Shown: positions 1-11,873, counted from the first letter of the stretch. The stretch: 64,000 nucleotides of DNA from Theobroma cacao (GCF_000208745.1 NC_030853.1:23763282-23827281); one strand, 5' to 3'. Numbers and translations: made by a program. Notes: a model not told the origin generated them from the sequence alone.

Positions 1-443
1 ATAAAGGTCCAGTTAACAGATGTTTATAATTTAATAAACACATAACGTCAATAATTAAGTATGATTAAGACTTAAAAAGACATTAGTTAAGATGATAGTT
101 ATATATACCTAATATAAAAGACAATGTAATTATCTGTCAATATAGAGCAGAATGTTAGGTATATAAACCACCAAACCGTCATGTTAGGTACTTTTAAGTA
201 CGGATTCACCTTTATTGTATCATTTAATAAACTACTTATTTCGTCATTAAAGGATTCAACATTTTTTATTTTAAATTATTTAATTTTTAAAGCATAACAT
301 TTTAGTTACCAACATAAATAATGCATTCTTGATCATCCAACCATTAAATATTAACAGGTCTCCAAATTTGTATTCCATGTTATTGTTTTGCATCAGGTGA
401 TCAACTTTGTCATCATTCTTGTAGAAGTTAAATTAACCCTTAA
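1..443. other. AT-rich intergenic DNA, no gene seen
   Basis: Very AT-rich sequence with stops in all frames. I see no exon, RNA gene or complete transposon end in it. Confidence 0.6.
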
Positions 444-886
444 TTAAATATTTATAAAAGTTAAATTATTTAAAAAAATTCAAATAAATATTTATTTTTT
501 ATTACGTTCATATCAAATAAGCTCTTATGATTAATAATTGATTAATTATCATTAATTAAAATGTCACTTATCATTTTCTCTCCACATAGCATTGATGTAA
601 ATGATGAAAGATGTGACATGATCATATTATCATGCCAAATTAGCATGTCACGTCATCATTAATTATGATATATTAATATACACGTTAATAGTATACAACA
701 TACAATGACAACTGATATTTTAATTAAGTCAATTATTAATTATAAAAACTTATTTGACGAAAAAATAAAAATATAAGAACGTATTTAACTCAAAATAAAA
801 ATACAAGACTTGATTAAATATAATAAAAATATATAACTTATTTAAATTATCTTAAAGTAGTTTAGAGTTTTTTTAAATATTATGTC
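444..886. repeat. Long-TIR MITE-like element, family A, copy 1
   Basis: The left arm contains a tract meaning roughly 'AAATTATTTAA...ATTACGTTCATATCAAATAAG', and the right end is its imperfect inverse ('CTTGATTAAATATAATAA...AAATTATCTTAAAG'). The middle carries the 'ATGTCAC...CATGATATATTAA' motifs also seen at 38380-38755, 50252-50738, 50754-51060 and 51965-53011. No coding sequence is visible. The layout of long AT-rich inverted arms around a non-coding core fits a non-autonomous long-TIR element. The ends are approximate, and no target-site duplication was resolved. Confidence 0.5.
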
Positions 887-889
887 ATC

Positions 890-1240
890 CACTACAAAAA
901 AAAACAGGTTTTTTCTGATGGAAAAAATTTTGTTAAAATTTTTCGACGGATTTCCGACGAAAATTTTTCAACGGAATTTTTTCGTTGGAAATCTATAGGT
1001 AAATTTTTTTTTGGGGGGAAAAAATTTCAACCACCATTTTTTTCAACGAAATTTCCAACGGATTTTTCGTTGGAATTTTCCAACGAAAAATTTTCCGTTG
1101 GAAATCCATTAGAAAGTTAAATGATTCAAAAAATTTAAAGACCGGTAAAGTTTTCAACAAAAATTTTCATTGGAAAAGGTTATTACCAACGAAAATTTTC
1201 TAATGAAATATTCCGTTGAAAAATTCTATTGGTAATAGTA
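890..1240. mobile_element. CACTA (EnSpm-type) transposon terminus with subterminal repeats
   Basis: It begins CACTACAAAAAAAAACAGG, the typical start of plant CACTA elements. Short alternating direct and inverted subterminal repeats follow (variants of TTTCCGACGGAAA, CAACGGAATTT, TTCGTTGGAA and TCCGTTGGAAATC) to about 1235. Such subterminal repeats are binding sites for the TNPA-type protein in this superfamily. The matching opposite end (TTTGTAGTG) was not found; it may lie in the gap at 1504-1878 or be deleted. No transposase is visible. Confidence 0.7.
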
Positions 1241-3032
1241 TTATTTTATTTAATTTTTTAAAAATATTTTATACTTTTTATAAATTTTATTAATCTTTTA
1301 TAAAAAAATAGATATTAGTAAAAGCAAATACATACATATTGAAGTTTATAATATTTAAAAGTTTAAGTATGTTTTCTTTTGATTAATTTTGTACATTTTT
1401 TTAAAACTTTATTGAATCATACATTAAAATTTAATTTTGTAACATTAAAAAAATTATAAAAAAAATAAATTTGTTAATTTTATGAAACTACATGATAAGA
1501 TATNNNNNNNNNNNNNNNNNNNNNNNNNNNNNNNNNNNNNNNNNNNNNNNNNNNNNNNNNNNNNNNNNNNNNNNNNNNNNNNNNNNNNNNNNNNNNNNNN
1601 NNNNNNNNNNNNNNNNNNNNNNNNNNNNNNNNNNNNNNNNNNNNNNNNNNNNNNNNNNNNNNNNNNNNNNNNNNNNNNNNNNNNNNNNNNNNNNNNNNNN
1701 NNNNNNNNNNNNNNNNNNNNNNNNNNNNNNNNNNNNNNNNNNNNNNNNNNNNNNNNNNNNNNNNNNNNNNNNNNNNNNNNNNNNNNNNNNNNNNNNNNNN
1801 NNNNNNNNNNNNNNNNNNNNNNNNNNNNNNNNNNNNNNNNNNNNNNNNNNNNNNNNNNNNNNNNNNNNNNNNNNNNNNTATATATATTAATATGTTTTAT
1901 ATGTAAGCTTATGGTAAATTTTATTTATATGATTACAGTTATTAATTTTATTAGTTATTATCATACTTTTTATAAAATCATATTGATAATTAATTATACA
2001 AATTTTGTAATATATATCAAAGTATTACATATAATTTGTGTCATTAATATATATATATATATATAATAAATTTAATAATATAACATTATGTTTTATATTG
2101 AGTAATATAAAAAAATTATTTATTAATAAAATTTAAAATATTTAAATTTGTGTTAGTATAAAGACTTGAACTTGTGTTCAAATGAAAAATGAATTAGACT
2201 TTAACTAAGTCTACCACCCACCCAAACTAATTTAAAAACTCCTCAACTTAACATTATTAAAAATGACTCGCAAATTACAAGTGACATAAACAGCATGTTT
2301 GTTAATTTTGCGAGCCTATATAAGCTCTTCTTTGGTGCATAAGATTATTTATTATATTTACGAGTATCTAAATATATTTACAATATAAATATTTCTTTTT
2401 TTTTCTTTTTTTTTTGTTTATTTTGATTTTCTAATACTAAAATGAACTTATATATTTAAATATATAACCTTTCCCTGGATTAAAATGAGACTAAAAATAT
2501 ATATTTTATTTAAGTGAAATGGTTAAGACCCAAAACTAATTAAAATGAGCTCAAATTAAGGAGAAAGGTTATGCCTTTTTTAGCTAGACCCAAAAAAAAA
2601 AAAAAAGAAGATATCTTTTTTGTCTATTTTGTCAAAACTAATACATCATGAATATGATTGCAAGTTGACGACAGAACAAGTAACTCTCATAATATATATG
2701 TCTCGTTTCATAAGATGAAAGGCATCATGCTATTTATCAGGATTTGGAAATTTTAATTAAAGTGCAGGCGAACAGTATTTATTTTTGTTATAAATACATG
2801 GCTGTTATACAAGGCGGTAAAAAATAGAAAAAAAAAATCAAGCTCACGCAACAATATACATTAGAATCAATAATGGGTGGTTTACTATGGCAACAACATT
2901 TGTTTTCCCCTGATGATAATATAGAAAAAGTAATTGAGGTTGTTTGCATCAAAGTAGATATTTGTTAGAAAGGGCATTGGTTACTACCACTAGAATCAAA
3001 TTCTTTAACTTTGATGACAATTACAAAGTTAG
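1241..3032. other. AT-rich non-coding region around an assembly gap
   Basis: Low-complexity AT-rich DNA on both sides of the gap, with a short TA repeat near 2050-2064 and A/T homopolymer runs. I see no supported gene. Bases 3033 onward belong to the tandem duplication. Confidence 0.55.
1504..1878. other. Assembly gap (run of N)
   Basis: 375 consecutive unknown bases. Any reading frame that spans it is meaningless. Confidence 0.99.
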
Positions 3033-3981
3033 GAGAAGAAAACTCCAGAGTTATACGCTGGCATTGATATTTGAAGGTGCCATTAGACCCAACACCAGAG
3101 CTAGGTACCAACTACAATGCTGATTTGCTTGGAAGATAATAGCTTACCACGTAAGGGTCATGGAATCCTTTCCATATCTTCACATTTTGTGCCATTATTT
3201 TTACAAGTATAAGATCAGATGGGATAGAATATATTGGGGTATGTACGATGCATGCATGAATTCCTTTAGATATCTAGGTATGGGGCCGAGATACTGTTAC
3301 TGAGGAGAAGCAATGGTCAATTTTCTTCGAACTCTTGCCTCGCCATTTTCAGACTTGAGATTTGCATTTTGCTCCCCTCGAGTCTGCTTATATATCTACA
3401 CTTGATAATTTTGGATAAAACATGATGACACGACACAAAAAGAAATAAAATTAAATAGATTTGAGTTTAATTTTATCGTGTTTTGTGTTTTAATCGTGTC
3501 AAATAAAATTAACACGTTTAATATATTTAATTAATCATGTTAATTGTATTTAAAAGTATATAAGTGGCATGTTTAATTTTAATGATGGATTTTTATTAAT
3601 ATGATGATTAATTTTATGCATGTTATTTATGTTAAATTTTTTTATATTTGATATTGTTATTATTTTGCTATAATTATTTTTATAATTATTAATTTTAAAT
3701 TTGAATAATAAAATTATATTTAATTGTAAATATTTTAAGTTAATCTTGTTAAATGTGTTGGAAAAGAATTATGTTAATCATTTAATTTTGTTGTGCTGTA
3801 TAAAAATTCTTAATATGTTTAATAAATGTTCTGATTGTGCCGTATTTTGTTACACGATTATTAAATATATTCATATACGTGTTTTAGATACTGATATAAA
3901 TAATTATTCGTATCGTGTTCATATTTAACTTTATTATATTTCGTACCAACACAATTAAGACAAAAAAAAATAATTGCCATG

Positions 3982-4018
<37 letters not shown>

Positions 4019-4558
4019 GTTTCCAAAACGTTTAATTCTACTAATCCATCTTTTGGTTGGGTAACCTGGGCTTTCACAAACAAGTATATCTATAAAATTA
4101 GGGTTGACTGTTTCTACAAATTACCTACCATGTTAGTTATTGTGCAATATAATAATGTCTCATATATTTAGTATGCAACCTTAGCTTCACCTTTTCTAAG
4201 CACCTGATGCAATTCTTCCTCTTTTAGGTTTGTATGAAGATTCTAAAGGCGGGCAAAACTTAGATGCAATATTTTGTATGTGAAGTTTATCATAATCTCG
4301 ATCGAAAATAAAACTAAAACCCGAAAAATATTTGGAATTTTAATAGATTTATTTCTTGTACGCATCATGAGCTAGAAATAGTATGCATATATAATTTATT
4401 GTATTGTATTTATTATAAATCCAATTCGAGTAATGTTAAGACATACAAATGGATCTATTCTTTGTGGGGTGACCAGCTTATTCTGTAGCTCTGTTTTTCA
4501 TTGAATGAGAAGACACTTGCAGGGAGAAGAAAATTCATAGTAGTTCCTTTATAACATC
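3033..4558. other. Region 3' of desaturase copy 1, no gene seen
   Basis: AT-rich flank matching 16246-17816 in unit 2, with small indels. It holds a compound (CT)n(AT)n microsatellite at about 3982-4018. Short open frames here are not kept between the two units, so I treat the stretch as non-coding 3' flank. Confidence 0.6.
3982..4018. repeat. Compound (CT)n(AT)n microsatellite
   Basis: About eight CT units run straight into about ten AT units. In unit 2 only a short AT run remains (about 17231-17248), so the locus is length-variable between the duplicates. Confidence 0.9.
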
Positions 4559-7500
4559 TTAAAGCTGCACTTCTCTGTCAAAAATCCAACTGAATGGAAT
4601 ACTTGGTGCTTGCCTGGCCCTTCCTTGAGCTCTCTCCTCCAGCCTTCTAATTCTTGGAGGAAGTCCACACACATAGTCTTGAGCTTGACGCCCATCCGCT
4701 GAAAGTCCAGTTAGTTCCTTCACCTTCCATCTCTCCACTAGGAACTCCAGAATATCAGCATAGTCCTTGGCAGTGTAAACCCCAATTCTTTGTGCAACAG
4801 CTGAGAAGTGGTCGAAAAGGTTGTCATCTCGGCCATCATACATCAAGTGGCCTGGCATGGAGATTTTCTTCCTCATCATGTCAGCGAAGGCCAGCAAAGT
4901 ACCGTCAGGATCAATCTCAAAGAGCTTTTCGACAACTTTAGTATAGGCTGTCCCGTGGCGCTTTTCATCTGAGGCAATGCTACCACATATTTGAGCCAAG
5001 TTAATGTCCCCGTGTTTCTTAGCAAGCCTGGCTGAATTCCCATGGGAAATAAAGGTTGCCCTTTCTTGGAATGATGTGTAGATGAGTCCCAGATATGGGT
5101 TTTTCTCTGTGCCGGGATCCTGTAAATGGACAGAAGAAGAGAATTTAAAAAGATTGATCAAGAAGGGAAAGAAAGCTCTGTTTCAACACTGGACCGACTG
5201 TAACACACGAGGAATAACCTAATTAGGGGCACTTTCTACACAAATTAATTAGTGAGATTTAACAAGTGATGTGGAGCAATGCTAATATCCATGCACTTTC
5301 ACAAGGTGAAACTGCAGATTAGAAAATTAAAAGAAATATAAAGGCATGTGTAGTGTGCATGGGTTTTCTCAGCCCCTTCACACTCAAAAGAAAACACCAC
5401 CAAAAGACTAAAGAAAAAAATAACTTTATACATTGTGTCCTGCGGACCCCAATATGCAGTCCTTCAAAGAACTGCAAAGGATTCAAAAAACTTGTGCATG
5501 TCAAGTGCATCTGAGTAAAGCATCTTACCATTCCTGATCCAATCAAATACTGGATTGTCTTCTCAATTTGCCTCATGTCTACTCTTCCAGACAAGTGGAG
5601 ATACTTATTAAGTAGATCACCATGCCTGTTTTCTTCAGCTGTCCATGCCCTCGTCCAAATTGCCCAAGGGGTAAGGCTACCACCTGTTTCATCACGAATT
5701 TCCTCTGCGCTATTAAGCATTTGTTGGTAAGTTGGAAGGGCTTCCTCTGTGATCATATCACCAATCAAAACAACGAAGTAATCGTCTGGAATCTCCTTTG
5801 CCCTTTCCCTTAGTTCTTTGACTTGCTCACCAAATCCATCAGAGGTAGGATCTGGAAGAAAATCCTGTGGTTGCCAACATTTCTCAACTGGTTTGAGGTA
5901 AATTAGAAAGTTCTTCTCAGCCCAGTCCTCCAAAGATTTAAAGATCTCAATCTTTTGCTGTGGCATGGAGTGGGTGACTTGAGCGTGCACCTCCCGAGGA
6001 GGCACGAAATGCCTTTTGAGAGTCTCGTCCTCCCTGCATTAAGTAAACGAATATGGGATTACATTCTCACGGTTCAGATCTGTCCGTAAGGACTAAAAGG
6101 CAACAATAAATACCATAAGCACAAATCCTATCTAACAAATTTGTGTTACTTAATTCATGTTCCAGAATATCCAGTACATGGGATATGCAATAACAGTGTA
6201 ATGAAACAGCTTCCTATATATGTTGGCCCAAAAAATAAAAAATAGCTTTATACAGTTTAAATTCTGAAGTTTAGTTTAAATCCAGTAGATGGGAAAAGGC
6301 TTAGCTTGTCGTTGTGGTTGTCTGCATCTCTGAACATTACATCTGTAGCTACCAACTATTAAAAATTCCTTCAACTATATTGCAAAACTAGTTGCATGAA
6401 ATTACTTAAAAGATGAAGGGGGAGAACTACGTTAACCATCAGGCAGTATGTCTAGAGAATCTGCTCTACGTCCATCAACTTGAATATTCTTTTCAAGACA
6501 TAGATTCTATTCAACCATATTGAAACAGAGTAGCATGTAACAAATGGGAAGACAATAGGGCAAAGTTACAGTAAAGCGTCAGCTACCTTTATGTACTTTG
6601 ATCAGAAAGCTGACCCGACAACAGAAATATCCTTTTGTGTACAGCATTCACAGGATTTGGAATTAAATTAAACAAAGTAATAAAAACATCACAACATATA
6701 TATAGCAGCACAATGACAGAGCTACTAGACAACGCAGCATACCAAAAATACAACAGAACACTAAACTGAAACAGAATGTTGCAAACCATGCTGACCCAGA
6801 ATTTGATTCTGCAAAGTTGCCTTAAGCTGAGCATTGCAAAGTCTAAGATGACTAATAGTTTTATTCCCCTTTGATTAAATGGTTAGGTCTAGTTTCATAT
6901 ACAGGTTAGAGATTTGATCCAATGTATCAATCAATCTCAACCCTCCTCAGTCTGTTGAAAACACTAGCCCCTTATGCTAGTCTACTCTGCTTGCCGTCCT
7001 GAATACTAACTTAGTAACTCTACTTTCTGCATTTGCTCGGTTTCTGTAAAGAGTCCACCTGGTTTGATTAAAAATTACTTGAACAGTGTTGTTTAGGTCT
7101 AAACAATCTTGGTCTCAAAGGTTTTCACAAAATGCATAACTTCAACATTTCAAAGATTATTCAAAAACTCTGCATAACAAACCAAATTAATGTACAATAA
7201 TTTATAACAATAGTAGAGAGCATAATGTATAACTAAGTCATTCCCCTTATTCTTAGGTCTCCCTTTTTACCTATTTTGGTTTATTTTTTAATTAAGGAAT
7301 AGCCATGGAATAACTAACCCCAACCCCTTTGGTATTTTAACTATTCCAAGCTTCATGAAATAAAACTCAAATAGACATAGTTATGAACAAAAGAAAAAAA
7401 CCATGCTTACTATGTGAAATTACTAACCCTATCGTATAAAATATTATATTAATATTTTAATAATAAATTATTAAATTAATATTATTTTTAATGAAATTTT

Positions 7501-9373
7501 AATAAAAAGGAATTAAAAGAGAAAAAAAGATAAAAAATGAAATAAGAGGAAAATAAAAAGAAATTAAATAAAAATCATATCAATATTTTATTAATAAAAT
7601 ATTAACATTTTAATAATAAATTACTAAATCAAATATATTTTTAACATTGTTCTAAAAAATTGAAAGAGAAAAAAGGAAAATGATAGATAGAAAAGAAAAA
7701 GAAATTAACATAAAATATCATATTGATATTTTAACAATAAATTATTAAAAATAAATTAAAAGAGAAAAAAATGAAAAATGAAAATAGAGAAAAATAAAAA
7801 ATTATTAATATTTTAATAAATAAGAAATTAAAAGTGAAAAACTGAAAAAATCAAAATAGAGAAAAAATAAATATTAATATTTAAAAAGTCAATTATTAAT
7901 ATTTTAACAATAACATATTAAATTATTATTTAACAATTACATTGCCAAAAATTAATAAGTTTTAAATATCTTAATATTTTTATTAAATTATAATAAAAAA
8001 TATTTTTATCATTTTATTACTTATTCCTTTATTATTTCAAAACTATTTTTACCATGATTTAACATGAAAATAATGAATTTAAAAAAAGAAAAGAAAAGAA
8101 GAAGCACTTACTTGGAGGTGGAAGGAAGTCAAGTTCTCTTTGTGAAGTTGCTTTGGGTTTAGGCACCTTCACTTTTACATGCAGAAATCTTATACTTAAT
8201 GTAATACCTTTTTTGAACAAATTTGATGAGTAGTGTCTTCAATGAAAAATAAAAACAATTTTTAAAAGAATGTTTAGATTAATCATAACTAATGCATATA
8301 ATTAAATACTAACTGTTAACTGAATTATTCTTTTAAATATAGTCAGTTTCTAGAACTTGAGATTTCACTATTTTTTTGTTTTACATTTAAAATTTATTAA
8401 GAATTTGTATACACACACAAAAAAATAGTCATGTATCGTACCATAAATTTCATTTATTTTTTTCTTTCAAAATGCAAAAATAGAAAGTTGGCTCACCTAT
8501 TTAAAACAACTTATCAAATTAATAGTTCTAGTTTTGTTAGTGGTGACACATCAAATCCTAAGCTGTCAACTTTTATGAAATCAATTTAAACACATGCACA
8601 TGTCGTCAAGGATTCGAGATTTTGTAATTATAACATGTGAGCATTTAAGTTTAAAGCTAAGTATAGGTACTTAATCTTTTATTCAAAAATCAAAAAAGCT
8701 TTTATAATTATATGCTAAAAAAATAATTTGTTAAGTATAATATTACTTCAAGAAAAATATTGTGATACCTTGAGGCCCTTTTATCATTTGAAAAAGATAA
8801 CAGTGTTAATTCAATTAGAAAAAAAAAATTATCATCCATGACGTTTTATTAAAAATAAAATTACTTTAATTAGGATGAAAAACAATCTTTATCTCCCTTA
8901 TTTATAAATCCCCTAATTATTTCTTTTTTTGGTGCATTGAATGACATATTGATTTGTTTGAGTGTTGGTACATGGCCTTGCCTATGAGAGGCTGAGAGAG
9001 GAAGGGGGAGGGCGGACAGAGAAGAAGGGAGCAGTGGAGCACAACTGAAATATTCACTTGCTGCAGGGCCGTTGTTTATATGTAATTCGAGGAACAAAAT
9101 TTGAAGAATTTTTCCTGTCTGATGCGAATTAAAAACAAAAACTAGAGGAAAGAATCTACCAAGAAGGGAGAAAAACTCAAGAAAAGAAATCAAGATCTAT
9201 GATTTAACAAGAAAATAACGAATTAAAAGAAGAAGAAGAAGCACTTACTTGGAGGTGGAAGGAAGAGCAGAGGCCATGAAAAACTTGGGAGTTGTGAAGG
9301 TGGTCATTGCTGGAAGACCAAAACAAGGGAGGTTCTTATACAGACAAGTCATGGGATTACATCTCAGACCCAT
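4559..9373 (-). CDS. SAD: Plastidial stearoyl-[acyl-carrier-protein] 9-desaturase, copy 1
   Basis: Soluble diiron desaturase of the plastid stroma. It introduces the delta-9 double bond into stearoyl-ACP, using ferredoxin and O2, to give oleoyl-ACP. Coding exons on the minus strand are 9373-9249, 6033-5529 and 5119-4559. They total 1191 nt, or 396 aa, the canonical family length. Residues 1-33 look like the transit peptide. All six iron ligands of the family are present: E138 ([10 protein letters not shown]), E176 and H179 (EENRHGD), E229 (FQERATF), E262 and H265 (DEKRH). The start is MGLRCNP; an in-frame ATG at 9460 lies next to the TATA box and cannot be transcribed usefully. Oddities: residue 266 is Gly where the family usually has Glu (DEKRHE), and intron 1 is long (6034-9248) and holds repeats plus a relic first exon. 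A near-identical tandem copy lies at 17817-23413. Introns are GT-AG. Confidence 0.95.
7430..8060. other. AT-rich low-complexity tract inside desaturase intron 1
   Basis: Repeated AAAGAGAAAAAA, TTAATATTTTAATAATAAATTA and similar words form irregular, degenerate tandem arrays. The same tract is present at about 20690-21290 in unit 2 with many indels, so it predates the duplication. No coding potential is seen. Confidence 0.6.
8044..8195 (-). pseudogene. Relic desaturase promoter/first-exon fragment in intron 1
   Basis: This stretch matches 9200-9480, the true exon 1 and promoter, but almost all of the transit-peptide coding part is deleted. It keeps the end of the exon and the donor (CTTCCACCTCCAA|GTAAGT, exon end at 8112), then jumps to leader sequence equivalent to 9425-9470. 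The TATA box is eroded: TGTAAAAG where the functional copies have TATAAAG or TATAAAAG. Further flank similarity (8331-8760 against 9950-9995 plus 11873-12170) shows that the relic arose by an older local duplication of the gene front. Unit 2 lacks it. It has no usable start codon and is judged non-coding. Confidence 0.8.
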
Positions 9374-9460
9374 TGTTTGTATCTTTTGCTTATTTTGGGG
9401 TTCAAGACTTCCTTTGCTCTTTCTCTTTGTCAAGTTGTTTTTGAGCTTCGGCACCTTCAC

Positions 9461-9467
9461 CTTTATA
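9461..9467 (-). promoter_or_regulatory. TATA box of desaturase copy 1
   Basis: TATAAAG on the minus strand, 88 bp upstream of the chosen ATG (9373). That gives a predicted leader of about 60 nt. The motif is also present as TATAAAAG upstream of copy 2 and is mutated in the intron-1 relic, which supports its role. Confidence 0.65.
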
Positions 9468-10747
9468 GGCAGAGATCTATTTCGGGGGAATTACAAAATG
9501 GGCAATGAATTGAGAATATTTTGAGTTTGCTCCCATACCCCCAAAAATATTTAGGGATGAGGAATTGAAAACACACAATCAGTGTCGATTCACTCTACCT
9601 TCAATTCATCTTTTCTATTTTTCTTTCTCTAGATTTACGATTTGCTGGCATAACGTACAATCAAAATTATAATTAATTAAACTGTAACATAAAATATAAT
9701 ATAAATAGCTTATATAAGAGTAAAATTAAAGCATGCGTTTTGTTATATATAAAAATTACATTTTTATATATATTTGTTTTCAAAAATATTATTTCTTTGT
9801 TGAAGTAATGATTACTCGGTGATTAGGATCATAGTTATTGAAAAGCTTTTTTGAGACTCAGAATTTTCATGCACATAAATCTTGTACAAGTCAATGAGCA
9901 ATATTATTAACCTTCTCTTATTGTAACTTGTACGGCATACAGCCTCTTTAATTTTCTTTCCCACATGTAAAATATATTAGGAATTTGTATACATAATGAA
10001 ATAATCCACAATGCAAGCTAGAAGATGAAACCGTGACACATGTACTACGGGATTGCATGGTGGCGACATCTTCACCGGTAAGAATTATTCCCCAACAAGA
10101 ACACAACGTGTTCTTTTCACTACCATTATGAGAATGGCTGCTATGGAATCTCCAAAACCATCAGCTGCTACTCTTTGAGACTCCATGGTCGGTTGTATTC
10201 GGCTTGATTTGTTGGTATTTGTGGAAGTGGCGCAACAGCGCGGTGTTTGATGCTACCTCTATTCCAACTGCGAATCGCCTAAGTTTGGTTAGAAGCTTGT
10301 CAACTGCTACAAAAACAGCCCTTGTAGAATTTGATGGGATTTAGGTTAATAAAGGAAGGAAAGAAGAAGTTTTGATTGGATGAAGGGCTCCACAGGTTGG
10401 CTGGGTAAGTTTAAATACTGATGGAGAGTACAAGAAATCAATAGATGAAGCTTCTACAGGGGGTATCTCGCAACTCTGAAGGATCTTGGCAAGCTGGCTA
10501 TGTGGCAAAGCTAGGCAAATGTTCAGCGTATAGAGCTGAATTGCGGGGAGTGCTTTATGGACTTAGACTGGCTTGGGATTCAGGGTTCAAGAAAGTGATG
10601 GTTCAAGTTGACAACAAGATGGTAGTTTAGGCGATTTCGATGGACAAGTTACTATCATGTTCGAATACGGATTTAATACATGCAATTAAAGATATCTTGC
10701 AAAAGGAGTGGGAGGTCCATCTTTTATATATTTACTGTAAAGGTAAT

Positions 10748-11703
10748 CAGGGCCGGCCCTTGGGTGAAGCCACCCAAACAAGGACTTTAGGCTCTCAATT
10801 TGGAAAGATCTCAATTTTAAAGAAGATTTATAATTTTATAATAATTATAATATAATTAATTATATTAAAAAAATAAAAATAAAAAATATTCATCAAATTA
10901 TTTGTTTTTTTACTTTTTTAATTATGTGTCTAATAAATCTCAATTTTTTATTACTTCTTTATTTCTAAAATACTATTAATTCTCAACTATATTCTCTTAT
11001 TTTTAACAAACTAACAGTTACATGTATTTAATCATTTCCAACAGCTATTTTTTTCTCACTTATTTTTCTTATTTCCAATCAATAATATCTACTTTTAAAA
11101 TTTTCCTTTCTTATTTGCTCTTTCTTCCTTTAACTTCAATTTTTTTCTAAAAAATACACAAAAAGTCTGTTCTTTTATTCTCTTCATAAAGTTGTGAGCT
11201 TCATTTGTGATTTGCAATAAGCATTCAACAATTAGGTACTATTGTTCTAATATTTACAGATTTTTTTACTTTAATTTAGATTTATATTATATTGTTATAT
11301 TATTTTTATTTTATGTGATAGTTGATTTATTTGAATTAAAAATTTTGATTGTTGATTTTATATTAGCCATTTAAAAAATATAAGATAATTATAATAGTTA
11401 AATATTTTTAAAATAATGTTAACAATTTCAGTAAGTGTTGTTTCAGAAGAAAGAAGTTTTTCAAAACTAAAATTAATGAAATCTTATTTAAGATCAACAG
11501 TGTCTCAAGAAAGATTAAATGGATTGACTATATTATCAATTGAAAAAGAAATATTAGAAGAACTTGATTATAAAAGTTTAATTAAAAATTTTACATCTCA
11601 AAAAGCTAGAAGAATAAAATTTTAATAATTTTTTTAATTTTAATAAAAAAAGCCTCATTTGAATATTTCGCTTTAGGCTTTTGGACTTATTGGGCATCCC
11701 CTG
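10748..11703 (+). mobile_element. hAT-superfamily transposon, internally deleted (956 bp)
   Basis: It is flanked by a perfect 8-bp target-site duplication, AAGGTAAT, at 10740-10747 and 11704-11711. The ends are CAGGGCCGGCCC and, inverted, CAGGGGATGCCC, an imperfect terminal repeat of about 12 bp. Removing the element and one duplication restores the LINE RNase H reading frame (...YCKGN then MIADYMAN...), which proves the insertion point. The only coding remnant is the transposase C-terminus at 11416-11625. The element is non-autonomous. Confidence 0.95.
11416..11625 (+). pseudogene. hAT transposase C-terminal dimerisation-region remnant
   Basis: A 69-residue open stretch with the motif SEERSFSKLKLMKSYLRST followed by SQERLNGLTILSIEKE and a basic tail. 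This matches the conserved hAT dimerisation region of plant zinc-finger MYM/TTF-type transposases. The DDE catalytic core and the DNA-binding zinc finger are missing, so it cannot act as a transposase. The first in-frame Met is incidental; in the parent element this would be a last exon. Confidence 0.85.
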
Positions 11704-11873
11704 AAGGTAATATGATAGCCGATTATATGGCTAACTATGGTTTTGATTTAATCAAGACTTATGGCTTTTTTGAACATCCTCCAATTGGAGCTAAAAAATT
11801 GTTAATGAATGACATGTTGGTAGTCTATTTTCCAAGAATGATTCAAGTATAATAAAATGAGTTTTTTGTTTAA

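Larger units (their letters stand above)
9996..11873 (+). mobile_element. 5'-truncated LINE fragment (zinc knuckle and RNase H), interrupted by a hAT element
   Basis: The left part encodes the Cys/His region typical of plant LINE reverse-transcriptase C-termini (KLEDETVTHVLRDC). A degenerate RNase H domain follows, with catalytic-type motifs NTDGEYK, AYRAELRG, VQVDNK and, beyond the hAT insertion, GNMIADYMAN. At least one frameshift (near 10445) and stops (for example in the GATTTAGG region near 10340, and at 10628) make it dead. The 3' end runs to a stop at about 11850, then a short A-rich tail. Unit 2 has the uninterrupted empty site at about 24030, so insertion followed the duplication. 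The target-site duplication is unclear. Confidence 0.85.

Noticed and set aside
1482..2066. Open frame across the assembly gap
   Set aside because: Most of its length is unknown bases; the rest is AT-rich low complexity.
4654..4941. Plus-strand open frame opposite desaturase exon 3
   Set aside because: Antisense shadow of a strongly conserved coding exon.
6870..7070. Possible second SINE (GATTTGATCC resembling a B box; also at about 20160)
   Set aside because: The B-box match is weak, the A box is unconvincing, and no A-rich tail or flanking duplication was found. It is present in both units, so it is old.
9374..9460. Upstream ATG (MKVPKLKNN...) as desaturase start
   Set aside because: The ATG is one base from the TATA box, so it precedes the transcription start. 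The MGLRCNP start gives the canonical 396 aa with a 33-residue transit peptide.
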